NCBI RefSeq assembly: GCF_028713515.1
Contig: NZ_JAQTOD010000001.1
Span: forward strand, 434,001-498,000
Reading direction: 5' to 3'
Source of the DNA: Sulfurimonas sp.
GTDB lineage: Bacteria; Campylobacterota; Campylobacteria; Campylobacterales; Sulfurimonadaceae
DNA length: 64,000 nt
This document shows positions 15,739 to 22,747 of this stretch, in pieces. Position numbers and translations under genes: made by a program. The notes beneath the pieces were generated by a model. It was not told the DNA's origin, made no database searches, and saw only the letters and a list, made by a program, of their open reading frames with translations. Within the stretch, counting starts at the first letter, position 1. Each line of letters begins with the position of its first letter.

Positions 15739-16425
15739 ATGACAAGCAATAACGCTCTTGAGCTTCTTTTGACTGTTAAGGGCATTTTAGATTCTGAAAT
15801 CACTCCTATTTTTGACTTGCAATATCCTACTCTTTTAGATTTAGAAAACGCTCAAAACTCTTTAATTCAGATGAACACTTTTTTAACTTCTATTATTGAT
15901 AACCCTCCTATTTGTGTTGATGGTATTCAAGGTGAAAAAGGCGATAAAGGTGATACAGGTTCGATACCTTTTCAAAAAATATTATCTACTTCGATACAAC
16001 AAACTACATTATCTACTCTTGTTGATATAAATGAGTTATTTTTATCTCTTCTTCCTGATAGTGTTTATGAAATTTACTGTTCTGTAACCTTTCAAAGTTC
16101 TGTAACTACTACTGGTTTAAATCTTGGTTTATTAACTCCTTTGGGTTCTCAAAATTTAGTTGAGATTGTTGTCCCTATTGTTAATATACAATCATCTACT
16201 CGATTGGCTTTAAATCTTCCTAGTGCTTTAATTCCTTTAAATTCTGGTAATGTAAAAGGCACTGGTGTAACTTCTGCTAATTCTAATCATACAGCAATTA
16301 TAAAAGGTATTATAATTACTGGTTCAAACTCTGGTAATTGTCAAATACAATTTTCCAGCGAAGTTAGTGGTTCCGCTGTTACTATTCAATCAGGTTCATA
16401 TCTTCATTTAATAAAGTTGGCTTAG
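15739..16425 (+). CDS. Collagen-like putative spike/fibre protein
   Basis: 228 aa. A helical N-terminal third (1-60), then a short collagen-like run GIQGEKGDKGDTG (about 64-76), then a Ser/Thr/Asn-rich beta domain (80-228) of the kind found in trimeric spike or tail-fibre tips. GXY repeats trimerise such proteins in many phages. There is no tail module here, so a vertex or tip spike binding the host surface is the likely role. AAGGC lies upstream of the start. The next gene begins directly after its stop. Confidence 0.7.
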   Translation: MTSNNALELLLTVKGILDSEITPIFDLQYPTLLDLENAQNSLIQMNTFLTSIIDNPPICVDGIQGEKGDKGDTGSIPFQKILSTSIQQTTLSTLVDINELFLSLLPDSVYEIYCSVTFQSSVTTTGLNLGLLTPLGSQNLVEIVVPIVNIQSSTRLALNLPSALIPLNSGNVKGTGVTSANSNHTAIIKGIIITGSNSGNCQIQFSSEVSGSAVTIQSGSYLHLIKLA

Positions 16426-16617
16426 ATGGGTATTGATTCCTCTGCTGTTATTGCTTTACTCATTGGTATTTTTACAATACTTTCTTATATTGCCAAGATG
16501 ATTTACGGCGTTAGTTCTCGTTTCACTTCTCTCGACCTCCGCTTATCACATTTAGAAAAGAATCAACAAACTATTATTAGAGATATTGAAAAAATAGAAA
16601 ATAGAGTTTATAAATAG
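16426..16617 (+). CDS. Small membrane protein with coiled coil, last gene of element
   Basis: 63 aa. One membrane helix at about 7-28 (AVIALLIGIFTILSYIAKMI), then a charged helical tail with heptad pattern (LRLSHLEKNQQTIIRDIEKI). It starts one base after the spike gene's stop. Similar architecture occurs in small phage membrane proteins (minor coat, holin- or spanin-like), but there is no motif to choose between them. Confidence 0.6.
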   Translation: MGIDSSAVIALLIGIFTILSYIAKMIYGVSSRFTSLDLRLSHLEKNQQTIIRDIEKIENRVYK

Positions 16618-16712
16618 TTATAATTAGGCTTTTAAAGCTCTATATTGATAAAAACATAAAAAAACAGTTAAAATTTTAAAAATAAAGAATTTGTATTATA
16701 AAGTCAATTTAC

Positions 16713-16741
16713 TTGACATTTATCACAGAATTTTCTATATT
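16713..16741 (+). promoter_or_regulatory. Near-consensus sigma-70 promoter pointing out of the element's right end
   Basis: TTGACA at 16713-16718, a 17-base spacer, TATATT at 16736-16741. A -35 match this good is unusual in Campylobacterota, whose promoters usually lack it. GTCAA (16703-16707) and TTGAC (16713-16717) form an inverted repeat over the -35, a possible operator. As integrated it would transcribe against the 3' end of radA. In a joined circle the -10 would come from the left end (TATAAT). Confidence 0.6.
16731..16739 (+). repeat. Candidate right attachment core (TTTTCTATA)
   Basis: Nine bases identical to 6712-6720. It lies within the spacer and -10 region of the outward promoter, 45 bases from the radA stop. 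AT-rich and short, so chance is a real alternative. Confidence 0.35.
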
Positions 16742-16783
16742 ATATCGTATAGTTAAATTTATTTGATTTTGTGCAGTTTAATG

Positions 16784-18130
16784 TTAATACCACTGCAAAA
16801 GTTTTGTAACTTCATCAACAATAAATGTTTTTATTTTTGTTTTCTCCAGTGGTTTTTTTGGTACCAGAGCTTTTGAAATATTTTGCATTGATGCTTCTTT
16901 TAGCCTAATATCTAGAGCATATACATCTCTAACATCGCCAACAAGAGAGACTTCGCCTATAAAAACGCTATCTTTTGAGATCGCACGATTTCTAAAACTG
17001 CTGATAATGGCAGCCAAAACTGCTAAGTCAGCTGAAGTTTCAGTTATTTTGATTCCACCAGTTATGTTTATAAATACATCATAACCAGAGAGTGGAATCT
17101 CTAATTTTCTCTCAAGAAGTGCTAAAAGCATATTTAACCTGTTGTTGTCAAAGCCAGTCGCTTGTCTTTTTGAGTTTGCTGTGTGAGATTCTGAAACTAG
17201 TGCTTGAACTTCTAAGATTATTGGGCGAGAACCCTCCATGATTACCGTAAGTGCAGAACCTGCTTGTTCTGAGTTGCGGTTGAAAAATCTTGATGCAACA
17301 TCGGTGGCAGAGATAAGCCCATTATGTTTCATTTCAAATACCCCAATTTCACTGGTCGGTCCAAAACGATTTTTAAACCCTCGCAATATTCTAAGTTCCT
17401 GTGAGCTATCGCCTTCAAAATATAAAACCGTATCAACCATATGTTCCAGCACTCGTGGTCCAGCGATTGAACCCTCTTTTGTGATGTGCCCGATAATAAA
17501 AATAGCTATTCCCTTATCCTTTGCAATTCGCATCAAATCAAATGTAATCTGTCTAACTTGAGTAACAGAACCAGGAGCTGATGAGATGTTTTCGGAGTAC
17601 ATGGTTTGGATAGAATCTATGATTAAAAATTCATACTCTCTATGCTCTAGCTCAATTAAAACCTGCTCTAGTCTTATTTCACTTAGCAGAAAAAGAGTGT
17701 CTTGGTTTGAACCAAGTCTATTTGAGCGAAGTTTTATCTGTCCGCTTGATTCCTCACCAGTTACATAAAGAACATTTTTATTCAGTGATGCTATATTTGC
17801 TCCAACTTTCAGTAGAAGTGTTGATTTGCCAACTCCAGGACTTCCTCCAATTAGCGTAAGAGAACCAGGGACAATACCGCCACCCAAAACCATATCTAAC
17901 TCTTTATCTAGTGAACTATATCTAAAAACCTCACTCTCTATGATCTTGTTCATGCTGATTGCTTTTGAAGCTGAGTTTGAGGCAATTTTGCTGTTTTTAA
18001 CTACCTCTTGCTGATGTTCATTGAGCTCTATAAATGAGTCCCAAGCGTTGCAATTTGTGCATTTTCCCATCCATTTTGGAGTTGTAAACCCACAGTGTTG
18101 ACACTCAAATAGTGCTTTAATCTTTGCCAT
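16784..18130 (-). CDS. radA: DNA repair protein RadA (Sms)
   Basis: 448 aa, full length. An N-terminal zinc finger (CQHCGFTTPKWMGKCTNC, about 9-27) is followed by a RecA-like core with Walker A GGSPGVGKST near 90-99, the RadA-specific KNRFG motif (FKNRFGPTSEIG) near 255, and a C-terminal Lon-protease-like domain without the protease Ser-Lys pair apparent. RadA helps branch migration in recombinational repair and natural transformation. The 3' end faces the mobile element, which did not damage it: the C-terminus KLLQWY looks natural. Confidence 0.96.
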   Translation of the reverse strand: MAKIKALFECQHCGFTTPKWMGKCTNCNAWDSFIELNEHQQEVVKNSKIASNSASKAISMNKIIESEVFRYSSLDKELDMVLGGGIVPGSLTLIGGSPGVGKSTLLLKVGANIASLNKNVLYVTGEESSGQIKLRSNRLGSNQDTLFLLSEIRLEQVLIELEHREYEFLIIDSIQTMYSENISSAPGSVTQVRQITFDLMRIAKDKGIAIFIIGHITKEGSIAGPRVLEHMVDTVLYFEGDSSQELRILRGFKNRFGPTSEIGVFEMKHNGLISATDVASRFFNRNSEQAGSALTVIMEGSRPIILEVQALVSESHTANSKRQATGFDNNRLNMLLALLERKLEIPLSGYDVFINITGGIKITETSADLAVLAAIISSFRNRAISKDSVFIGEVSLVGDVRDVYALDIRLKEASMQNISKALVPKKPLEKTKIKTFIVDEVTKLLQWY

Positions 18131-18297
18131 AAATTGCCTTGTTTTGGTAATTGAAGAATTATACTACTTTTGTGTACGCAACTAAAAAATATGACAAATT
18201 GAAATATTTTTTTAATAATTAGACTCAGTATGAAAGAATTTTAATTGATAAATTAGATAAAATGGTGATAAAAGTTCAATAAAAAGTAAAATAAATT

Positions 18298-19503
18298 ATG
18301 CACAAACAGTTTATTCGGGCAATAGAAAAGAGCAATATAATCTCAAAAACAGATATAGATGGAATCATAACATTTGTAAATGATGAGTTTTGCGCTATTA
18401 GCGGTTATGCAAAAGACGAACTCATTGGTAAAAATCACAACATTATAAAAGATCCAGATGCTAATCCTGCGAAGTTTAAACTTCTCTGGGATACCATAAA
18501 TGCAAAAAATATATATAAAGATACTGTTAAAAATCTAGCAAAAGATGGCTCAGTTTTTTATTTAAATACCACAATAATTCCTATACTTGATGAACATGAT
18601 GAGATAGTTGAGTTTGTGGCAATAAGATATGATGTGACACAAGAGGTAATGTTAAAAGATAAGCTTTTGAAAAAAGAACAGGAGTATGAAGAGCTAAACA
18701 GAAATCTTGAAAAAAGAGTTGAAGAACAGACAATAGAGCTAAAAAAATTAAATAAAACCTTAGAAAAGCGTGTAAAAGATGAAATAGAGAAAAATAAGGA
18801 TAAGCAAGAAGTTATGTTTTTGCAATCAAGACATGCAAGTCTTGGACAGATGTTAGCAAATATAGCACATCAGTGGAGACAACCGCTTACAGAGCTTAGT
18901 CTAACTATATTTAATATAAAAAAATCTGCTCAAAATAGTAACACTGATGGTGTGGCAAAGTTTTACAGTGAGAGCAAAAATATCATACAAAATATGTCTC
19001 AAACTATAGATGATTTTAGTAACTTCTTTAAACCAAATAAAGCAAAAAATTATTTTAACATTAGCAATAGCATAAAAGAATCACTAGTTCTTTTGGATAA
19101 CATCATAAAAGAAGAAGCCATAAACATAAAAACAGATCTTGTTGATATCGAAGTTCTTGGGGTTGAAAATGAGCTTACGCAGGTTATCATAAACCTTATA
19201 CATAATTCAAAAGATGCATTTATAAGTAATGGTATTTTGATAAAAGAGATAAATATAACTCTACGCAAAGACCATGAATTTGCAATTATTGAAGTAGAGG
19301 ATAATGCTGGTGGAATAAAAAAAGATAATATAGACAAAATTTTTGAGCCATATTTCACAACAAAGCATAAAAGTCGTGGAACTGGACTTGGACTATTTAT
19401 GTCAAAAATGATTTGTGAGCAGGGCTTACATGGGACAATAGATGCAAAAAGCAAAAAGCAAACAACAACATTTAGTATAAAAATTCCATTGGCGTCAGTA
19501 TGA
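18298..19503 (+). CDS. PAS-domain sensor histidine kinase
   Basis: 401 aa without membrane helices, so a cytoplasmic sensor. One PAS domain at about 8-120 (ISGYAKDELIGKNHNIIKDP), a coiled coil at about 125-180, the H-box HQWRQPL near 196-202, then the N-box NLIHNSKDAF, DNAGGI and GTGLGL of the ATPase domain. This HQWRQP class is typical of Campylobacterota. It overlaps the response regulator start by 4 bases (ATGA), so they form a pair. The PAS type suggests redox, energy or small-ligand sensing. Confidence 0.92.
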   Translation: MHKQFIRAIEKSNIISKTDIDGIITFVNDEFCAISGYAKDELIGKNHNIIKDPDANPAKFKLLWDTINAKNIYKDTVKNLAKDGSVFYLNTTIIPILDEHDEIVEFVAIRYDVTQEVMLKDKLLKKEQEYEELNRNLEKRVEEQTIELKKLNKTLEKRVKDEIEKNKDKQEVMFLQSRHASLGQMLANIAHQWRQPLTELSLTIFNIKKSAQNSNTDGVAKFYSESKNIIQNMSQTIDDFSNFFKPNKAKNYFNISNSIKESLVLLDNIIKEEAINIKTDLVDIEVLGVENELTQVIINLIHNSKDAFISNGILIKEINITLRKDHEFAIIEVEDNAGGIKKDNIDKIFEPYFTTKHKSRGTGLGLFMSKMICEQGLHGTIDAKSKKQTTTFSIKIPLASV

Positions 19504-20177
19504 AACATAGAGCAATAAAAGATCTTAAAGTGCTGCTTGTGGAGGATGAGGAGAATATTACAAGATTGCTAAAAGATGCAATAGGTGAGAATTTTCATAG
19601 TTTTATTATCGCAAAAGATGGTTTAGAAGGTATAGCACTTTTTAAAAAAAGAAGACCAGATATTGTGATAACTGATATTGAGATGCCAAACTTATCTGGA
19701 TTAGAGATGGCAAGAGAGTTAAAACAGATTGATCCAAATATTGTAATTATAATGCTAAGTGCTTTTAGCGAGAAAGAGAAGTTTCTCAGCGCGATAGATG
19801 TTGGTGTCTCAAAATATTTTATGAAACCGTTTGAACCAGATGATATCTTAGAGTATATTGAACAGATTATTCCAAAAATTTCAAATAAATTAATTGGACT
19901 TGGCGATGAGTTCACATTCAACAAATCATCAAATTCACTCTACAAGAATGATAAATTTATAGCACTTTCTAAAAAAGAGATACTGTTTTTATCCTTGATG
20001 CTTAGACAAAAATGTGAAGTTATTGATGTTATAACAATTAAAAAAACACTATGGAATGAAGAGGCGAGCGATGAGAGAGTTCGAACTTTTATCCGCAGAT
20101 TTAGAGAAAAAACCTCAAAAGATTTAGTTCTAAATATAACTGGAGTTGGATACAAGCTTACAATTAACGAAAATTAA
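19500..20177 (+). CDS. OmpR-family response regulator
   Basis: 225 aa. Receiver domain 1-125 with acidic pair near 15-17, phospho-acceptor Asp59 (VITDIEMP), Thr/Ser switch (MLSAFS) and Lys in YFMKPFEP. The C-terminal winged-helix DNA-binding domain covers about 145-225, ending in the usual RGVGYKL-like ITGVGYKL. Partner of the kinase just upstream. The stop overlaps the end of the convergent siroheme reductase gene by 14 bases, leaving no room for a terminator between them. Confidence 0.93.
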   Translation: MKHRAIKDLKVLLVEDEENITRLLKDAIGENFHSFIIAKDGLEGIALFKKRRPDIVITDIEMPNLSGLEMARELKQIDPNIVIIMLSAFSEKEKFLSAIDVGVSKYFMKPFEPDDILEYIEQIIPKISNKLIGLGDEFTFNKSSNSLYKNDKFIALSKKEILFLSLMLRQKCEVIDVITIKKTLWNEEASDERVRTFIRRFREKTSKDLVLNITGVGYKLTINEN

Positions 20178-21867
20178 CTCTATCTATGGATGGCTTGTAG
20201 ATGGGACTAGCTCCCTCAATTGTCCATAATTTTTTAGATAAATAGCTAACAGAGTTGAAAAAGTTTGAATCTATATAATCAAAGAAATCCAAGCCATCAA
20301 ACTCTTTTTTAAGTAGTGCCGTCTCATGCTCAAAGCTCTCTATTTGCTTCTGTTGTGGCAGTGCAATCATACGATTCGTTTCAAAAATAGCCAATACCCA
20401 CAAAGATAAAAACTCTTCTGAATATCTGTTTAAAACTTTTTTTGAGTACTCTTCAAAATTATCATATCCGCTTAGTTCAAATAGCTCAATAATAATGGAG
20501 ACAACACGATTCAGATGAAAAAATGGAACCATAGAAAATAGTTGTCTCGAAGTAGCTTTACCATCTGAGTGCTCCGCTCCTAAAAAGATTCTAGCTCCTC
20601 CCTCTGTGTCACCAAAGTTGTTTGTTTTTAAACCTATAAGACCAATATCTGTGTGTCTATGCCTTCCACAGCCTTTCGCACAGCCAGAAAATCCAACCTC
20701 GATACCATGCTTATTTATCTTATCAAGCGGAAGATATGAAGTCTCATCTTTAATACTCCAAACTGCATATGGACAAAGATTTCCAGCACACGCAATGATA
20801 GTACTGCTTAGTGCTTGTGATTTTAGTGTGGTTGATGGCTTATCTAAACCGATTAGATAGATATTTTGATCCATTCCAAGTCTAATTTCTAGAGAGTTTG
20901 TAGTAGCGTATGAGGCTATATCTTTTATTTCGCTAGTTGTTAACCTTGAAAAATCTGTTTGATAACAAAATCCGTATTTACCATTTTTTAGTTTATGAAA
21001 CTCATTAAACTTTGTTTTTTCAAAGATTAACTCACCTTTGCTTTGAAAATCACTTTTATACTCATCTTGTATGAAAGCTTTAATGGCATCCATACCAATC
21101 TCTTCAATCATATGAAAGATTCTAGTTTTTGCCCTAGAAGAGCGAGAACCATGAATGTAAAAAGATTCAATAAATGCTTTAAAAAAATCAAAAACTTCAC
21201 TCTCTAGTAAAAATATATCAGCGCTTACTGCCACTTCTGTATTTTTACCACCCAAATATACATTAAATCCAAAAACATCATCTTTTTTTGCAAGCCCAAA
21301 GTATATATCATTTGCAAAAAATGAGCTTACATTTGAGCGATTACCAGATATTCCAACAGAGATACGACGAGGCAACATCCCGACATAGCGAGGATTTTCT
21401 ATAATATAGTTATGCATTGCCATAACGAGAGGATAAGCTTCTATTTCAGAGAACTCCCCACATCCATCGTAGGCATCTGTAATAATATTTCTAACATTAT
21501 CCCCAAAGCTCTGCCATGTGGATACTCCAAGAATATTTATGCGCTTGTGTATCTCTAAAACATTCTCTGCCTCAACGCCGTGGAGCTGAATGCCACTTCT
21601 TGCTGTCAAGATAATAGTTAGATTATACTCATCAACAATATTGGCTATCTTTTGAAAATTATCCGCACTGATTTTTCCGCCTGGGATACGGATGCGGATG
21701 GTAAACTCATCTTCAAGAAAATTTGTGTTAAATATTCCAAAGTCCTGAAGATAAAATCTATCTATTTCTGTTAGACTCTCAAAGTCAAGATTATCAAAAT
21801 CTTTATAGTAATCAATCGGTTTTAGTTGAGCTTTGTATCGCTCTCTTTTATTTAATTTTTCTTCCAT
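20164..21867 (-). CDS. Siroheme nitrite/sulfite reductase (ferredoxin type)
   Basis: 567 aa, normal size. The two nitrite/sulfite reductase ferredoxin-like half domains and two catalytic domains are present. The family's PGGKISADNFQKIANI and RSGIQLHGV motifs are near the N-terminus. The siroheme/4Fe-4S ligands are CAGNLC and GFSGCAKGCGRH. It reduces nitrite to ammonia or sulfite to sulfide in assimilation; sequence alone does not decide which. The first cysteine pair is spaced by four residues where the family usually has five. It is 46 bases downstream of nrdG but probably a separate function. Confidence 0.85.
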   Translation of the reverse strand: MEEKLNKRERYKAQLKPIDYYKDFDNLDFESLTEIDRFYLQDFGIFNTNFLEDEFTIRIRIPGGKISADNFQKIANIVDEYNLTIILTARSGIQLHGVEAENVLEIHKRINILGVSTWQSFGDNVRNIITDAYDGCGEFSEIEAYPLVMAMHNYIIENPRYVGMLPRRISVGISGNRSNVSSFFANDIYFGLAKKDDVFGFNVYLGGKNTEVAVSADIFLLESEVFDFFKAFIESFYIHGSRSSRAKTRIFHMIEEIGMDAIKAFIQDEYKSDFQSKGELIFEKTKFNEFHKLKNGKYGFCYQTDFSRLTTSEIKDIASYATTNSLEIRLGMDQNIYLIGLDKPSTTLKSQALSSTIIACAGNLCPYAVWSIKDETSYLPLDKINKHGIEVGFSGCAKGCGRHRHTDIGLIGLKTNNFGDTEGGARIFLGAEHSDGKATSRQLFSMVPFFHLNRVVSIIIELFELSGYDNFEEYSKKVLNRYSEEFLSLWVLAIFETNRMIALPQQKQIESFEHETALLKKEFDGLDFFDYIDSNFFNSVSYLSKKLWTIEGASPIYKPSIDRVNFR

Positions 21868-21912
21868 AGAGGTATTTTATCTAATAATTAAAATAATTTT
21901 TATTGATATAGG

Positions 21913-22614
21913 TCATCTAAAGACAATTTCAATCTCTTTGAGTAAAAGTGAACTATTAAATTTCTTTTTTGGTGCTGTGATATTTCCAATATTTGAACCT
22001 GTATCTAAAAATTCTTGCAGATAATATGGTCTGTTGTAGCCTCTTTGTTTTAGGTCTAGGATGATTTTGTTTATATCATCGGCATCAAGAAGTTCGTTAT
22101 GGATTGTTGTTCTTGTTTCAAAATTAAACTTTGTGTTTATTAACAAGTCCAGCGTTTTTGAGAATTCATCATATTTGTTTGAGTGTGTAATTTGCGTAAA
22201 TTTTGATTCAGGTGCTTTATAGTCAAGTGCTATATAGTCGAGCAGTTTTAGCTCTAATAGCTCTTTTATGTGTGTAAAGTTTGTTCCATTTGTGTCTAGT
22301 TTGATTTTAAAACCAAGTTCTCGTATCTTTCGACAAAATGATATTAAGTCGTATGAAGATGCTTCTCCACCAGATAGCACAACGGCTTCGAGCAGATTAA
22401 CTCTAGTTTTTAGAAAGGTTAAAATATCATCAGGGGAGTATTTTCCATTTTTTGCAAAAACTATATCTTTGTTATAGCAGTAGTCACATCGCATATTGCA
22501 CCCACTAAACCACACTATACACGCAAGATGCTCAGGGTAGTCTAAGTGAGTGAATGATGTTAAATCGTATATTGTTTTAGCACTCAGTGAATTGTTTTCT
22601 TTGTTTGTGTTCAC
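21913..22614 (-). CDS. nrdG: Anaerobic ribonucleotide reductase activase NrdG (radical SAM)
   Basis: 233 aa from a GTG start. The radical-SAM cysteine motif is CNMRCDYC at 39-46 (CX3CX2C), followed by SGGEASSYD near 86, the SAM-binding GGE. It activates NrdD by abstracting a hydrogen to make the glycyl radical. The gene overlaps the small glycyl-radical peptide gene by 38 bases, so the two are translated together. The first 13 residues have no counterpart in close relatives I recall, so the start may lie further in. Confidence 0.92.
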   Translation of the reverse strand: MNTNKENNSLSAKTIYDLTSFTHLDYPEHLACIVWFSGCNMRCDYCYNKDIVFAKNGKYSPDDILTFLKTRVNLLEAVVLSGGEASSYDLISFCRKIRELGFKIKLDTNGTNFTHIKELLELKLLDYIALDYKAPESKFTQITHSNKYDEFSKTLDLLINTKFNFETRTTIHNELLDADDINKIILDLKQRGYNRPYYLQEFLDTGSNIGNITAPKKKFNSSLLLKEIEIVFR

Positions 22615-22729
22615 CAGTTTTTCCTAAATTAAAACTCTCAACAGGTCTGTGATAACCCATAACTCTTGTGTAGACAGTACACTTTTGTCTTTTGTCTTTT
22701 AACATTATTAAAGCTTCAGTTTTACTCAT
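22577..22729 (-). CDS. Detached glycyl-radical domain of anaerobic ribonucleotide reductase (50 aa)
   Basis: Short gene in the gap between nrdD and nrdG. It starts at ATG 22729 with a very strong AAAGGAGG ribosome binding site and ends in TAA at 22577. The peptide contains CTVYTRVMGYHRPVESFN, which is the C-terminal glycyl-radical loop of NrdD (family RVxGY with the radical on Gly, here Gly25). The large NrdD chain stops before this loop, so the active enzyme must use this separate chain. It is shorter than most annotation cut-offs and easily missed. Confidence 0.85.
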   Translation of the reverse strand: MSKTEALIMLKDKRQKCTVYTRVMGYHRPVESFNLGKTGEHKQRKQFTEC

Positions 22730-22747
22730 TTTGTTCTCCTCCTTTGT

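Larger units (their letters stand above)
6712..16739 (+). mobile_element. ssDNA-phage-like integrative element with IS110-type recombinase
   Basis: About 10 kb lying between mddA and radA, two host genes. It encodes an IS110/Piv recombinase, Rep_trans rolling-circle initiator, possible ssDNA-binding protein, RHH protein, M15 peptidase, small unknown proteins, two paralogous putative coat proteins and a collagen-like spike candidate, nearly all on the plus strand. Coding-strand composition is T-rich in many of these genes, unlike the flanks. No Zot/pI or other P-loop ATPase is present, no tail or head genes of dsDNA phages are seen, and no tRNA lies at either edge. The limits given are the outer ends of the 9-bp match TTTTCTATA found at both sides. 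They are a proposal; the true ends lie somewhere in 6675-6905 and 16618-16783. Confidence 0.8.

Noticed and set aside
16618-16783. tRNA gene as integration target at the right edge
   Set aside because: No cloverleaf, T-loop GTTC motif or CCA end could be found at either edge of the element.
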